In this document: positions 28,225 through 37,091 of the stretch, piece by piece
How positions within the stretch are numbered: the first letter of the stretch is position 1
How the letters are laid out: each line of letters begins with the position of its first letter
NCBI RefSeq assembly: GCF_002890895.1
Contig: NZ_POUL01000001.1
Coordinates: 124,001-188,000 of the forward strand
DNA: 64,000 nucleotides
DNA from: Stutzerimonas stutzeri
GTDB taxonomy: Bacteria > Pseudomonadota > Gammaproteobacteria > Pseudomonadales > Pseudomonadaceae
Direction: 5' to 3'
Notes under the pieces: generated by a model
What the model was told of the DNA's origin: nothing
The model's database searches: none
Seen by the model: only the letters and a program-made list of their open reading frames with translations
Made by a program: the position numbers and the translations under genes

Positions 28225-29558
28225 AACACCGACATGCATTGCGCTGCCTGGCGCTTGCCGCTGCTGTGACTGCCCTTGCCACGCAGGCACCGGCACAGCC
28301 CGCTGAAGACCCGTTCATCCTGGGCGTCTGCTCGCATGACCTGCACCTGCGCGACAGCAACAGCAAGGGCGTGCAGCTGTTGAAACAAGCGGGTATCGAG
28401 TCCGTGCGAACCGATGCGCACTGGGCCTTCCTCGAGCGTAAGCGCGATCAGCTCAAGGTGGAGCAGCATTGGCCAGCCTACCTTGCTGGTAACGAAGCGC
28501 AGGGGATCGAAAGCATGTTCATCCTTGGCTATGGCAATCGCTTTCACGGTGACGGCAAGAAGCCACGCAGCGAACCGGTACGCACCGCGTTCAATCGCTA
28601 CGTGGCCTTTACTGCCGAGCAGTTTCGTGGCCGCATCAAGCACTACGAGGTCTGGAACGAGTGGGACGTCGAGGATCCGATCGATCCACAGTTCACTGAG
28701 GACTACGCCCGTCTGATCACCGATGCCGCCGGCATCATCCGCCAGCATGACCCGGACGCCAAAGTGCTGGCCGGCGCAGTGACCACCAAGGGCATCGAAT
28801 CCGGTTTCGCGCTGCGCCTGATCGAAGCCGGAATCATGCAGTCTGTCGATGGCCTCTCGTTGCACCCCTACGTCCATTGCCGTCGTCGCGGGCAAAACAC
28901 ACCGGAAGCCTGGATTGAATGGCTCGCGGGGGTCGACATGGAACTGTCCCGTGCCGCCAATCAGCCGGTTCCGCTTTACCTGACCGAAATGGCCTGGCCT
29001 GCCCACCAGGGAACCTGCGGCATCGATCAAGCCCTCCAGGCAGCCTATCTGGCACGGAGCTTTTTTCTCGTCAGGACACTCCCTAACGTGCGCGGATATT
29101 GGTGGTATGACTTTCGCAACGACGGCACTGACAAACACGAACGGGAACACAACTTCGGCCTGCTCAGGCAGGACTATTCGCCAAAACCTGCGTTTAGGGT
29201 CCTCGAAGCGATCAGTCCGATCATCAAGGATTACCAGTTCCTGGGGCGGGTCGAGGAATCGCGAAACAGTGTTCTGCTGCAGTTTGGCAATGGCCAAGAA
29301 CAGCTCCTGGTGGCCTGGAGTACTACAGACCAAACGCGCCCCGTCACCATTACCTCAGCGGGCAAGACAGCCAGCAACCTGAAACTGCTGGATACCGCTC
29401 AGCCCGAAAAGGGATGGACCACCGATGTCGCCTGGCAATGCCCGAGCAACGCGGATCACTGCGCCGTCCGCGTCGAACTCAACGGATTTCCCAAAATTCT
29501 CAGCCTTGGGCCCGCTTCGGTCGGCGCCGAGCCCTTGCAACCCATCTCGACTCGTTGA
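28221..29558 (+). CDS. PslG-like family 39 glycoside hydrolase
   Basis: 445 residues with a signal peptide (MKHRHALRCLALAAAVTALATQAPA). A (beta/alpha)8 barrel carries the acid/base Glu147 in YEVWNEWDVED and the nucleophile Glu256 in YLTEMAWPAHQG. The 109-residue spacing matches PslG of P. aeruginosa (Glu165 and Glu276), and the length is nearly the same. A small beta domain follows. It is a periplasmic endoglycosidase that probably trims or releases the polymer. Its place next to GT4 genes recalls pslG-pslH-pslI. Confidence 0.82.
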   Translation: MKHRHALRCLALAAAVTALATQAPAQPAEDPFILGVCSHDLHLRDSNSKGVQLLKQAGIESVRTDAHWAFLERKRDQLKVEQHWPAYLAGNEAQGIESMFILGYGNRFHGDGKKPRSEPVRTAFNRYVAFTAEQFRGRIKHYEVWNEWDVEDPIDPQFTEDYARLITDAAGIIRQHDPDAKVLAGAVTTKGIESGFALRLIEAGIMQSVDGLSLHPYVHCRRRGQNTPEAWIEWLAGVDMELSRAANQPVPLYLTEMAWPAHQGTCGIDQALQAAYLARSFFLVRTLPNVRGYWWYDFRNDGTDKHEREHNFGLLRQDYSPKPAFRVLEAISPIIKDYQFLGRVEESRNSVLLQFGNGQEQLLVAWSTTDQTRPVTITSAGKTASNLKLLDTAQPEKGWTTDVAWQCPSNADHCAVRVELNGFPKILSLGPASVGAEPLQPISTR

Positions 29559-29574
29559 ACAGAAGGAACTCAAG

Positions 29575-30693
29575 ATGATCGTGATCAATGCTCGCTTCCT
29601 GACTCAGGACATGCGGGGCGTACAGCGGTTCGCTGAACAGATCTCACTGCAGCTTAAGGACCTGCGCGACGACTTGGTATTCGTCGCCCCCGAAAACATA
29701 CGCCTGCATGAAAGCGCAGAGCAATTGCAGGTCCGGCGTATTGGCCGACACCGCGGGCACTTGTGGGAGCAACTGGATCTCCCGCTGTGGCTGGCACGCA
29801 ATGGCTCTCCTCCCCTGGTCTCGCTGTGCAACACCGCCCCGCTGTTCTATGGCAACCAGATCGCAACGCACCACGACATCACCTACATCAGGCACCCGGA
29901 AAGCTATTCCAGGACATTCAGAGCCATGTACCGAACCCTGACCCCGTTGCTGCTTGGCCGAACCAAGGCGTTGATCACCGTCAGCGATTTTTCCAAAAAG
30001 GAAATAGCCGGCCATTACGGCTATCCGGCAAGCAGTATTTGCGTCGTGCCGAACGCAGTAGATGCGCGCTTCCAACCCTTTTGCGCCGAGCAATGCCCAC
30101 GCGAGGCGGCGCCTTACCTCCTGGCGGTGTCGTCGCCCAGCGCGCACAAGAATTTCGCACGCATGGTCGCAGCCTTCCTGAGCATGGAAGGTCTCGATGA
30201 GGTCGAGCTGCGCATCATTGGCGACTCCAACCGGATCTTCTCGGGGAGCCTTCACGATGTAGCCGGTAGTCGACGCATTCGCATGCTGGGCAGGCTGACG
30301 GACGAGGAGCTGGTAGAGGCCTACCAAGGTGCGGCCGCCTTCGTGTTTCCTTCCTTGTATGAAGGGTTCGGCATCCCTCCGCTCGAAGCGCAAGCCTGTG
30401 GTTGCCCGGTTATCGCTGCGCGTGCCGCATCCATACCAGAGGTTCTCGGCGACAGCGCACTGTACTTCGATCCCCTGCAGGTAAAGGACATCGCCCAGAG
30501 CATGCAGCGGATCCTTCGGGACGAAGCCTTGCGTCAGGACCTGCGCCGTCGAGGCAAGGCGAACGTTGCGAGATATTGCTGGAACAGCTCGGCTCGTCAG
30601 GTTTCCAGGCTCATCGACCAGGCGTTCACCGGCGTGCGAAAAGCCGATGTCGCTGACATCAATTCGCTGCCACTCAGCCAGCCAAAGCACTAG
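29575..30693 (+). CDS. Family 4 glycosyltransferase (2)
   Basis: 372 residues from the ATG after AGAAGGAA. The start MIVINARFLTQDMRGVQRFA and ALITVSDFSKKEIAGHYG are typical of GT4 mannosyl/rhamnosyltransferases; the donor site reads FPSLYEGFGIPPLEAQACGCPVIA, with an EX7E motif. It follows the glycosidase by 16 bases, in the position of pslH. Sugar donor not determinable by eye. Confidence 0.9.
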   Translation: MIVINARFLTQDMRGVQRFAEQISLQLKDLRDDLVFVAPENIRLHESAEQLQVRRIGRHRGHLWEQLDLPLWLARNGSPPLVSLCNTAPLFYGNQIATHHDITYIRHPESYSRTFRAMYRTLTPLLLGRTKALITVSDFSKKEIAGHYGYPASSICVVPNAVDARFQPFCAEQCPREAAPYLLAVSSPSAHKNFARMVAAFLSMEGLDEVELRIIGDSNRIFSGSLHDVAGSRRIRMLGRLTDEELVEAYQGAAAFVFPSLYEGFGIPPLEAQACGCPVIAARAASIPEVLGDSALYFDPLQVKDIAQSMQRILRDEALRQDLRRRGKANVARYCWNSSARQVSRLIDQAFTGVRKADVADINSLPLSQPKH

Positions 30694-30745
30694 CCAGGAT
30701 GCGGGTCCAGTCCCAGCCGTCCCGATATCCCCGCCCCGCTGGCGG

Positions 30746-30823
30746 ATGAAGCATCACGTCAGTAGCTGCAACTGCGATTCCCGTCACTGCAACCGGAGTG
30801 ACGTCTGCCACTCCCCTACCTAA
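30746..30823 (+). CDS. Possible 25-residue Cys/His-rich leader peptide
   Basis: A short frame between two GT4 genes encodes MKHHVSSCNCDSRHC followed by NRSDVCHSPT. GGCGG lies directly before the ATG. Four Cys and four His in 25 residues is unusual. It ends 15 bases before the next gene, whose own ribosome-binding site (AAAAGG) overlaps the end region. It could be a leader peptide or chance. Confidence 0.25.
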   Translation: MKHHVSSCNCDSRHCNRSDVCHSPT

Positions 30824-30838
30824 AAAAAGGCCTTCGCA

Positions 30839-32056
30839 ATGAAAATCGCCATAATTCATGACTGGCTAGTGACCTATGCCGGTGCCGAGAGGGTGCTTGC
30901 CGGATTGCTGGATGTCTGGCCGGAAGCCGACCTGTATTCCGTGATCGATTTCCTCTCCGATGAGGACCGCGCCAACCTCGGCGGCAAGCGCGCCACCACG
31001 ACTTTCATCCAGCAATTGCCGAAGGCGAAGACGCACTACCAGAAGTATCTGCCCTTGATGCCGCTGGCCATCGAGCAGCTGGACATGTCGGGCTACGACC
31101 TGGTGATTTCCAGCAGCCATGCCGTCGCCAAGGGCGTATTGACCGGCCCTAACCAACTGCACATCAGCTACGTGCACTCGCCGATCCGCTATGCCTGGGA
31201 TTTGCAGCATCAATACCTGCATGAAGCGAGCCTCGATCATGGATTCAAGGCCAAACTGGCGCGCATGCTGCTTCACTACATGCGCATGTGGGATCAGCGC
31301 ACCGCTAGCGGTGTTGACGACTTTGTCGCCAACTCTCACTTCATCGGTCGGCGCATCAACAAGAGCTACCGCCGCGAATCCACGGTGATCTACCCACCGG
31401 TCGACACACGTCAGTTCACGCTCCACGCGGCGAAAGAGGATTACTACCTGACGGCCTCGCGAATGGTGCCGTACAAGCGCATCCCGATGATCGTCGAGGC
31501 GTTCTCCCGAATGCCTGACAAGAAGCTCATCGTGATCGGCAGTGGGCCGGAGATGGAAAAGGCCAGGGAACTCGCCACGTCGAACGTGACGCTGATGGGC
31601 TACCAGAGCTTCGCCGTGCTCCTGCACCACATGCAGCGCGCCCGCGCCTTCGTGTTTGCTGCAGAAGAGGATTTCGGCATCGCACCCATCGAAGCACAGG
31701 CGTGCGGCACGCCAGTCATTGCCTACGGCAGAGGCGGCGTACTGGAAACCGTACGGGGAATCGAGCATCCCGAGCCAACGGGCGTGTTCTATAACGAGCA
31801 GACGCCTGAATCGTTGATAGCCGCTGTGGAGCGATTCGAGGTGCATGCGCATCAGATTCTGCCTGAGACCTGCCGCACAAGCGCAGAGCGATTTTCAACC
31901 GAACGATTCAGGCAGGAGATCAAGTCATTCGTTGATACTAGGGTTCGAGAGGTTTCGTTGCTCCAAGGGCAGGATGCGCTACTGGATCTACCAACGATCA
32001 CCGCTCTGAATGTGGCTCAGGTTTACCCTACGGCTGTTCCGATGAAACATGCCTGA
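30839..32056 (+). CDS. Family 4 glycosyltransferase (3)
   Basis: 405 residues. Start MKIAIIHDWLVTYAGAERVL with the Gly-Ala-Glu loop of GT4 enzymes, then ISYVHSPIRYAWDLQHQYLHE. The donor-binding block is FVFAAEEDFGIAPIEAQACGTPVIAYG, with an EX7E motif. AAAAAAAGG precedes the ATG. This HSPIRYAWD subgroup is common in EPS loci (PslI-like). It is followed by two small genes of unknown role. Confidence 0.9.
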   Translation: MKIAIIHDWLVTYAGAERVLAGLLDVWPEADLYSVIDFLSDEDRANLGGKRATTTFIQQLPKAKTHYQKYLPLMPLAIEQLDMSGYDLVISSSHAVAKGVLTGPNQLHISYVHSPIRYAWDLQHQYLHEASLDHGFKAKLARMLLHYMRMWDQRTASGVDDFVANSHFIGRRINKSYRRESTVIYPPVDTRQFTLHAAKEDYYLTASRMVPYKRIPMIVEAFSRMPDKKLIVIGSGPEMEKARELATSNVTLMGYQSFAVLLHHMQRARAFVFAAEEDFGIAPIEAQACGTPVIAYGRGGVLETVRGIEHPEPTGVFYNEQTPESLIAAVERFEVHAHQILPETCRTSAERFSTERFRQEIKSFVDTRVREVSLLQGQDALLDLPTITALNVAQVYPTAVPMKHA

Positions 32057-32090
32057 CCGAGTCCTCACTCCCCTATGCGAGGCTTCAAGG

Positions 32091-32420
32091 ATGAACACAA
32101 CCACCGCAGCACAATGCTTTCAAACCATTTCGGCATTAAGCCTCGCGCTGTTGATCGGCGGTACCGCTAGCGCCCACCACCGCTCGGACTTGCCAAGCGA
32201 AGACGGGCTGTTACGTGAGTCTGGCCATTCCGTGCAGAGCAAAACAGGCTGTGCCAAGCGTCGCGGAGCAACTCTGTTCAACCTCGGAATGCATCAGAAC
32301 ACTCCGCAATGTGCGGGCAGTTCCAGCTCCGACATAGCGACACCCGCGCCGATCCGCCTGGCAAAACCCTTTGTAGGCAACCCATACCGTTCAAACGAAA
32401 CCATTCGCTACTCGTTTTAA
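32091..32420 (+). CDS. Small secreted protein in EPS locus, unknown
   Basis: 109 residues from an ATG with CAAGG upstream. Signal peptide about residues 1-27 (TISALSLALLIGGTASA), then a polar protein with two Cys (TGCAKRRG and TPQCAGSS) that could pair. No family recognised. Its position between glycosyltransferase genes suggests a periplasmic accessory role, which is inference only. Confidence 0.5.
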   Translation: MNTTTAAQCFQTISALSLALLIGGTASAHHRSDLPSEDGLLRESGHSVQSKTGCAKRRGATLFNLGMHQNTPQCAGSSSSDIATPAPIRLAKPFVGNPYRSNETIRYSF

Positions 32421-32443
32421 CCCCCGTGATACTTGGAGTCGCT

Positions 32444-32662
32444 ATGGACAGTGCAGACCAAACCCAGCAAACCCTGGTGTATGCCGACGGATATTCCTAC
32501 ACGGAATTTTTCCAAACGCCGCCCGACGCGTCCGGGCCCAGCAAATTGATCAGTGTCTTCCACGCATTGTTCACCCCGGACCGCCATGTCCTATTCTCAG
32601 CAGTCGAGCCGTCCTCTGAAGCGCAGCCGAACGCCAACGCTACATCCGACCAAATCGCCTGA
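32444..32662 (+). CDS. Small cytoplasmic protein in EPS locus, unknown
   Basis: 72 residues, ATG preceded by TTGGAG at good spacing. The sequence has YADGYSYTEFFQTPPDASGP and FHALFTPDRHVLFSAVEP; no signal peptide or membrane segment is seen. Not recognised. The good ribosome-binding site and tight packing (23 bases after the previous gene) support it. Confidence 0.5.
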   Translation: MDSADQTQQTLVYADGYSYTEFFQTPPDASGPSKLISVFHALFTPDRHVLFSAVEPSSEAQPNANATSDQIA

Positions 32663-32779
32663 TTAGAACCACCCACTTCTAGCGATCCCGCTACCCGCTA
32701 CCGCAGCGCTGCAAGGGCCTTGCCGGGAGCGCCATGCCCCTGGGTAGCGGGCCGCTCACGTTTCCACGTCGAGACAACC

Positions 32780-33778
32780 ATGACTACCAAAACCACTGTG
32801 GTCACCGTGACCTACGGAGACCGGCTGCCGTTTGTGCAGCAATCGATCGAGCGCGCCCTGAGTTTTCCCGCGGTCAGCAACGTGGTGGTGGTGAGCAACG
32901 CATCGCTGGCGTCTCTTGATCAGTTGGTACAGCGCTGGCCGGATCAGGTTCGTGTGATCGAGCTGGCCGAAAACACAGGCTCGGCCAATGGCTACGCCGT
33001 GGGACTTGAAGCTGCGCTGGCGTCTGACGCCGACTTCATCTGGATGATGGACGATGACAACCTGCCCACCGCCGCCGCCGTATCGATTCTGCACCATGAG
33101 CTCACGCGTCTGACTGGCCTGCTCGGCTCGGACCAGGTCGCAGTCCTGGGCTACCGTGAGACCCAACAGGCCGACATCGCTCAGGGCATACCTGCCCGTT
33201 ACATCCGGCAACCGCGCTCCAGCTATTTCGGCTTTCACATCGCCCAATTGCCTTACAAAATCTGGAGGCGACTGCCTTGGGGCAAGCGAGCCGGCCCACT
33301 GCCGACAAGCATCAGCCTGCCATTCGCGCCCTATGGCGGCATGCTCGCGCACCGCAGCCTGTACGAGCGGATAGGTTTGCCGCTGAAAGAGCTGGTCCTT
33401 TACGTTGACGACACCGAGTACACCCGGCGAATCACGGCCAGCGGTGGGCGGCTGTTTCTCTTTACCGAAGCCGTGATCGAGGAGCTGGAACAGTCCTGGA
33501 ACACGAAACAGCGCACCCGAAACATCTATGAGACCTTCCTCCTCGGCGAGTCAGATTTCCGTGCCTACTACACCGCGCGCAATCAGGCCTGGTTCGACAA
33601 GAACGTTTGGGCTGCCTCCCCCAGGCTCCATCGCATCAACCGAGCGATGTTTCTCACCCTCTTGCGCCTCGTCGCTCGGCTGCGCAACAGCGGCGGGCGT
33701 CTGGCGCTCATTGAGCAAGCCATTCACGACGGCGAATCCGGTGCGTTAGGAATGAGCAAAACATTCCCCTTGCGTTGA
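32780..33778 (+). CDS. Family 2 glycosyltransferase (rhamnosyltransferase-like)
   Basis: 332 residues. TVVTVTYGDRLPFVQQSIER at the start and DFIWMMDDDNLPTAAAV as the DxD motif are typical of GT2 enzymes of the rhamnosyl/galactofuranosyl type. LVLYVDDTEYTRRITASGG is the conserved acceptor-side D/ED motif. The start at 32780 is chosen on the family N-terminus; an upstream TTG/ATG would add 20 unrelated residues. Confidence 0.87.
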   Translation: MTTKTTVVTVTYGDRLPFVQQSIERALSFPAVSNVVVVSNASLASLDQLVQRWPDQVRVIELAENTGSANGYAVGLEAALASDADFIWMMDDDNLPTAAAVSILHHELTRLTGLLGSDQVAVLGYRETQQADIAQGIPARYIRQPRSSYFGFHIAQLPYKIWRRLPWGKRAGPLPTSISLPFAPYGGMLAHRSLYERIGLPLKELVLYVDDTEYTRRITASGGRLFLFTEAVIEELEQSWNTKQRTRNIYETFLLGESDFRAYYTARNQAWFDKNVWAASPRLHRINRAMFLTLLRLVARLRNSGGRLALIEQAIHDGESGALGMSKTFPLR

Positions 33779-33819
33779 CCTGGTCACCTCGGGCGTTTTA
33801 GAAACATCAGGAGCCGTGC

Positions 33820-34890
33820 ATGGACATCGCCTCAATGCAACGCGACGAAAACAACTTCGACTTTCTACGCTTCTTCGCTGCATCCGCAGTGGTGCTTGGC
33901 CACTGCTACTGGCTTTCTGGACTGGGCGCTGTCGAACCGGTACGGCTGTTCACCGGCTCCATGGACACCGCTGACATTGCGGTGAACCTGTTTTTCGTCA
34001 TGAGCGGTTTTTTGATCGCCGCCTCGTGGATTCACAGCCGTAGTGGCCTGGACTTCGCCGGCAAACGAGCACTGCGTATATTTCCAGCGCTGGCGGTATC
34101 GACGCTGTTCACCGCCTTTGTCGTCGGCCCACTGGGCACTGAGCTTTCGCTCGGCGAGTACCTGCTCAACAGCCAGACCGTCCGTTATCTCTCCAACGCG
34201 GCGCTTTTCACACAGTTCCATCTGCCCGGCGTCTTCACCGCAAATCCGTTTCCGGGGACGGTCAACGGATCGGTCTGGACGCTGCCTTACGAAGTACTGA
34301 TGTACACGATGCTGTTGGTGCTAGGGCTGCTCAGGCTGTTTGGACGAGCTGCAGTAGTGGCGGTGCCGATGGTGCTTATGGTCGTCCACTTCTACCTGGT
34401 GCCGAAGCTGGGGCTGGAGAGCGACATCCTGCGCAAGGTAACCCGCTTGGGCATGTTTTTCTTTCTTGGCTCAGCACTTTATCTGTATCGCAAGCTGCTG
34501 CCTTGGAACTGGAAAATCGCGCTTGCCCTGCTTTCGCTATCGCTGATCAGCGCAAGGACCGAATGGTGGTTCTTGGTGCATGTGCTGACCCTGCCCTACC
34601 TGACCATTTACCTGGCGCATCTGAAAATCCCGCGGCTGTCAGGCTTCGGCCGATACGGTGATTTCTCATACGGCATCTACATCTTCAGTTTTCCCGTGCA
34701 GCAACTGATGATGCACTGGTTGGATCCCCACCTGTCGTTGCCGGCATTCATGGCAATCAGTCTGGTAGCGAGTATCGCCATCGCTGCAGTGTCCTGGTAT
34801 CTGATCGAGTCGCCAGCGTTGCGCCTCAAGCGCTTCCTGCCGGGCAGTCGGCAAGGTATCAGCGGTACTGGCCTGAATCCGGTGCCCTGA
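33820..34890 (+). CDS. OafA/YrhL-type membrane acyltransferase
   Basis: 356 residues with about 10 transmembrane helices. Acyltransferase-3 family features: NNFDFLRFFAASAVVLGHCYWL with the conserved Arg and His, FFVMSGFLIAASW, RIFPALAV, FPGTVNGSVWTLPYEVLMY. It should O-acetylate the polysaccharide at the inner membrane. Last gene of the locus, comparable in position to pslL. CAGGAG precedes the ATG. Confidence 0.9.
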   Translation: MDIASMQRDENNFDFLRFFAASAVVLGHCYWLSGLGAVEPVRLFTGSMDTADIAVNLFFVMSGFLIAASWIHSRSGLDFAGKRALRIFPALAVSTLFTAFVVGPLGTELSLGEYLLNSQTVRYLSNAALFTQFHLPGVFTANPFPGTVNGSVWTLPYEVLMYTMLLVLGLLRLFGRAAVVAVPMVLMVVHFYLVPKLGLESDILRKVTRLGMFFFLGSALYLYRKLLPWNWKIALALLSLSLISARTEWWFLVHVLTLPYLTIYLAHLKIPRLSGFGRYGDFSYGIYIFSFPVQQLMMHWLDPHLSLPAFMAISLVASIAIAAVSWYLIESPALRLKRFLPGSRQGISGTGLNPVP

Positions 34891-34909
34891 GCGCGATATT
34901 CTTATCGGC

Positions 34910-35320
34910 CTAGCGAGTCGCCTCCGAGGGCGTGCCGTTGTCCTCGACGAGACGGCGAATGGTGGTCACCAGTGTCTCCAAGCCGGTGCCCTTCTGGAGG
35001 AAATGATCGACCAGACCGTCGATTGGCAGCTGCTGGGGCAACGCAGCGCTCATCATCAGGATCGGCACGTCGTCGTACGCCGGATTCTTGCGAATCGTGC
35101 AGACCATTTCGTAGCCATTGAGCTCGGGCATCATGTAATCGGTGATGATCAACGCAGGCTTTTCCTGCTCGAGCTTGATCAACCCCTGCGCGCCATTCGC
35201 CGCTTCGACGACTCGATAGCCCTCGTCCTCGAGAATCATCACCATCAGTTTGCTAAGGCCGAGCTCATCCTCCACCAGCAACACGAGCGGGTCGAGTCTT
35301 TGGGGCTGCTCGTCACGCAT
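34910..35320 (-). CDS. Single-domain response regulator
   Basis: 136 residues, receiver domain only. Phosphoacceptor Asp61 in IITDYMMPELNG, acidic pair in LLVEDELG, Ser in ILMMSAALP, Lys in FLQKGTGLETL. No output domain, so it signals by protein contact. Its ATG overlaps the stop of the KaiC-like gene by 8 bases, so the two form an operon and the receiver probably works with the ATPase. Confidence 0.9.
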   Translation of the reverse strand: MRDEQPQRLDPLVLLVEDELGLSKLMVMILEDEGYRVVEAANGAQGLIKLEQEKPALIITDYMMPELNGYEMVCTIRKNPAYDDVPILMMSAALPQQLPIDGLVDHFLQKGTGLETLVTTIRRLVEDNGTPSEATR

Positions 35321-36792
35321 CCCGCCCTCCCGTCAAGGTTTGACGGTGAGGCTGCCCCGTCACGACCCCCTCGGTCCGCTCCATCCTCTCTCCGAGCTTG
35401 AACCCTCCCTCGCCAAGATAGAATTCGTAGACATAGGGATCGAAGCCGCTTTCACGCATCTTCAGGATCGCCAGCGTTCGATAGAGCCGCGACTCGAGTT
35501 CCGCATACCTCAGCAGAATGATGTTCTCGGCGATCGCCGAGACGGCGGCGAACTGCAGGCCATTCTCTCCACCGACGATTTCGGCCAGCTCGGCGGTGAA
35601 TACCGTGGTGACGCCCTCGCAACGCAGGATCGCGGTGAGCGTGCTGACGAAACGCCCCAGCCGCTGCTCATTCACTGCCGCTTGTTTGAAGGCGTCGATG
35701 CCGTCGATGAACAGCCGTTTCACGCCTCGGCGACGAACTTCCTCGATTATTTCTTCGGCGAGCTGATCCTGTAGCAGCTCGGTTGGAGCGTGATGAACCA
35801 CCTCCACCACCCCCACTGTCGATCATGGCTCCCAGCTCAAGTCCGAGTGCTTTTGCACGACGTCGCAGCCTGTGTGCATCCTCGTAAAAGCCAAAAATGA
35901 GACCGGGCTCAGCTTCGCTGCTGTCACAGATGAAGCTCAGTCCCAGGGTGGTCTTGCCCACCCCGGTCGGGCCTACCAGCAAGGTCGTCGAGGAAAATGG
36001 AATACCGCCCTGAATGATGTCGTCGAGCCCAACAACACCCGTACTCAGGCGCTCGTCTCGCATGTCGGCCGACTCCAGCTCGCCGGTGACCGCCTCGAGC
36101 CGAGGAAACACACGAAATCCGTCGCTGGTGATCGAACTCATGTGCCGGCCGGAGATGAAGTCGCTGCCCCGGAACTTGCGCACCTGCAAATAGCGGTAGG
36201 TCCGAAACTGATCCTCGTCGCTCCCCAGATGCAACCAACCATCAACCATGGTGAACTCGGGGCTGCCCGAGTCGCGCTTGCTGTTGGTTAGCAACAGGAT
36301 GGTGCAGCCAACCACGTCAGCGTAAACCGACAGGTCATTGATGAATTCGCGAAAAGCACGTTCCGAGGCGGCATTCTCTTCCAGCGCGAACAGGCCATCG
36401 ATCACGATCAACGAGGCCTGTTGACGCTTTCCATTGCGTGTGAGGTAACGCAGGATGCCTTCCAACCCGTCAGTACGGAGAATGTCGAACGCACTTTCAT
36501 AGACCACCGACGTTCCGGCGTACTGGTTGTCCATAAATCGCATGTTCTGCAGATGGCGAAGCAGACGGTGGTGGGTTTCGGCCAGCAAGGTCACGTACAG
36601 GGAACGCTCGCCACGAGCCGCCCAGCTGTAACAGATCTGGTTGGCCAGGATGGTCTTTCCCTCACCCGGCCCACCCTGGACGATATACACCGCCCGGGGC
36701 AGTAGCCCACCTTTAAGGACGGCGTCCAGCCCTGGCACACCGGTCGGAACATGAATCGGTGCGGTTGGCGAGTAGGTAGAGTTGTCGGTCAC
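35313..36792 (-). pseudogene. KaiC-like double RecA-domain ATPase, frameshifted in a G5 tract
   Basis: Start GTG at 36792 after GGAAAG (a TTG 18 bases upstream is possible). First RecA domain: Walker A GGPGEGKT, Walker B ASLIVIDGL. Second domain: VGLDDIIQGGIPFSSTTLL and Walker A GPTGVGKTT. The frame then runs into GGGGGG-SSRS in a G5 tract (35810-35814). One base fewer restores IDSGVVEVVHHAPTEL, Walker B RLFIDGID and the typical end RTLAILKMRESGFDPYVYEF, giving 492 residues. So the reading frame is broken by an apparent one-base insertion, real or a sequencing artefact. KaiC-like ATPases with receivers are known signalling modules. Confidence 0.85.
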
Positions 36793-37091
36793 AGCAGCTT
36801 TCCGTTTCAATCAGTCGGTGCATGGTAGCAAAGGGGCCCTGGGCCTAATTACCCGCCGGTGCACATTGGTCACTTTCCGCACTCGGTTGTTCATGTTTCA
36901 TACAGGGTGACGACGGGAAAGCAGCCAATTGTCTTGCTTGCCAGCTCTACGACCATGTTAGGGTCTTGCGAGCTACACGCTCCGACCCTATGCAACGCGC
37001 CCTACCACAGGCTGATGACGTCAGTGCTGGAGGCTCAACAACAAAACCCCTAACATCGCGCCGCTCACCGAGACTGATTACAGCTGGATCT

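Noticed and set aside
28176..29333. 385-codon minus-strand frame over the PslG-like gene
   Set aside because: Antisense shadow; the plus strand has signal peptide and catalytic Glu motifs.
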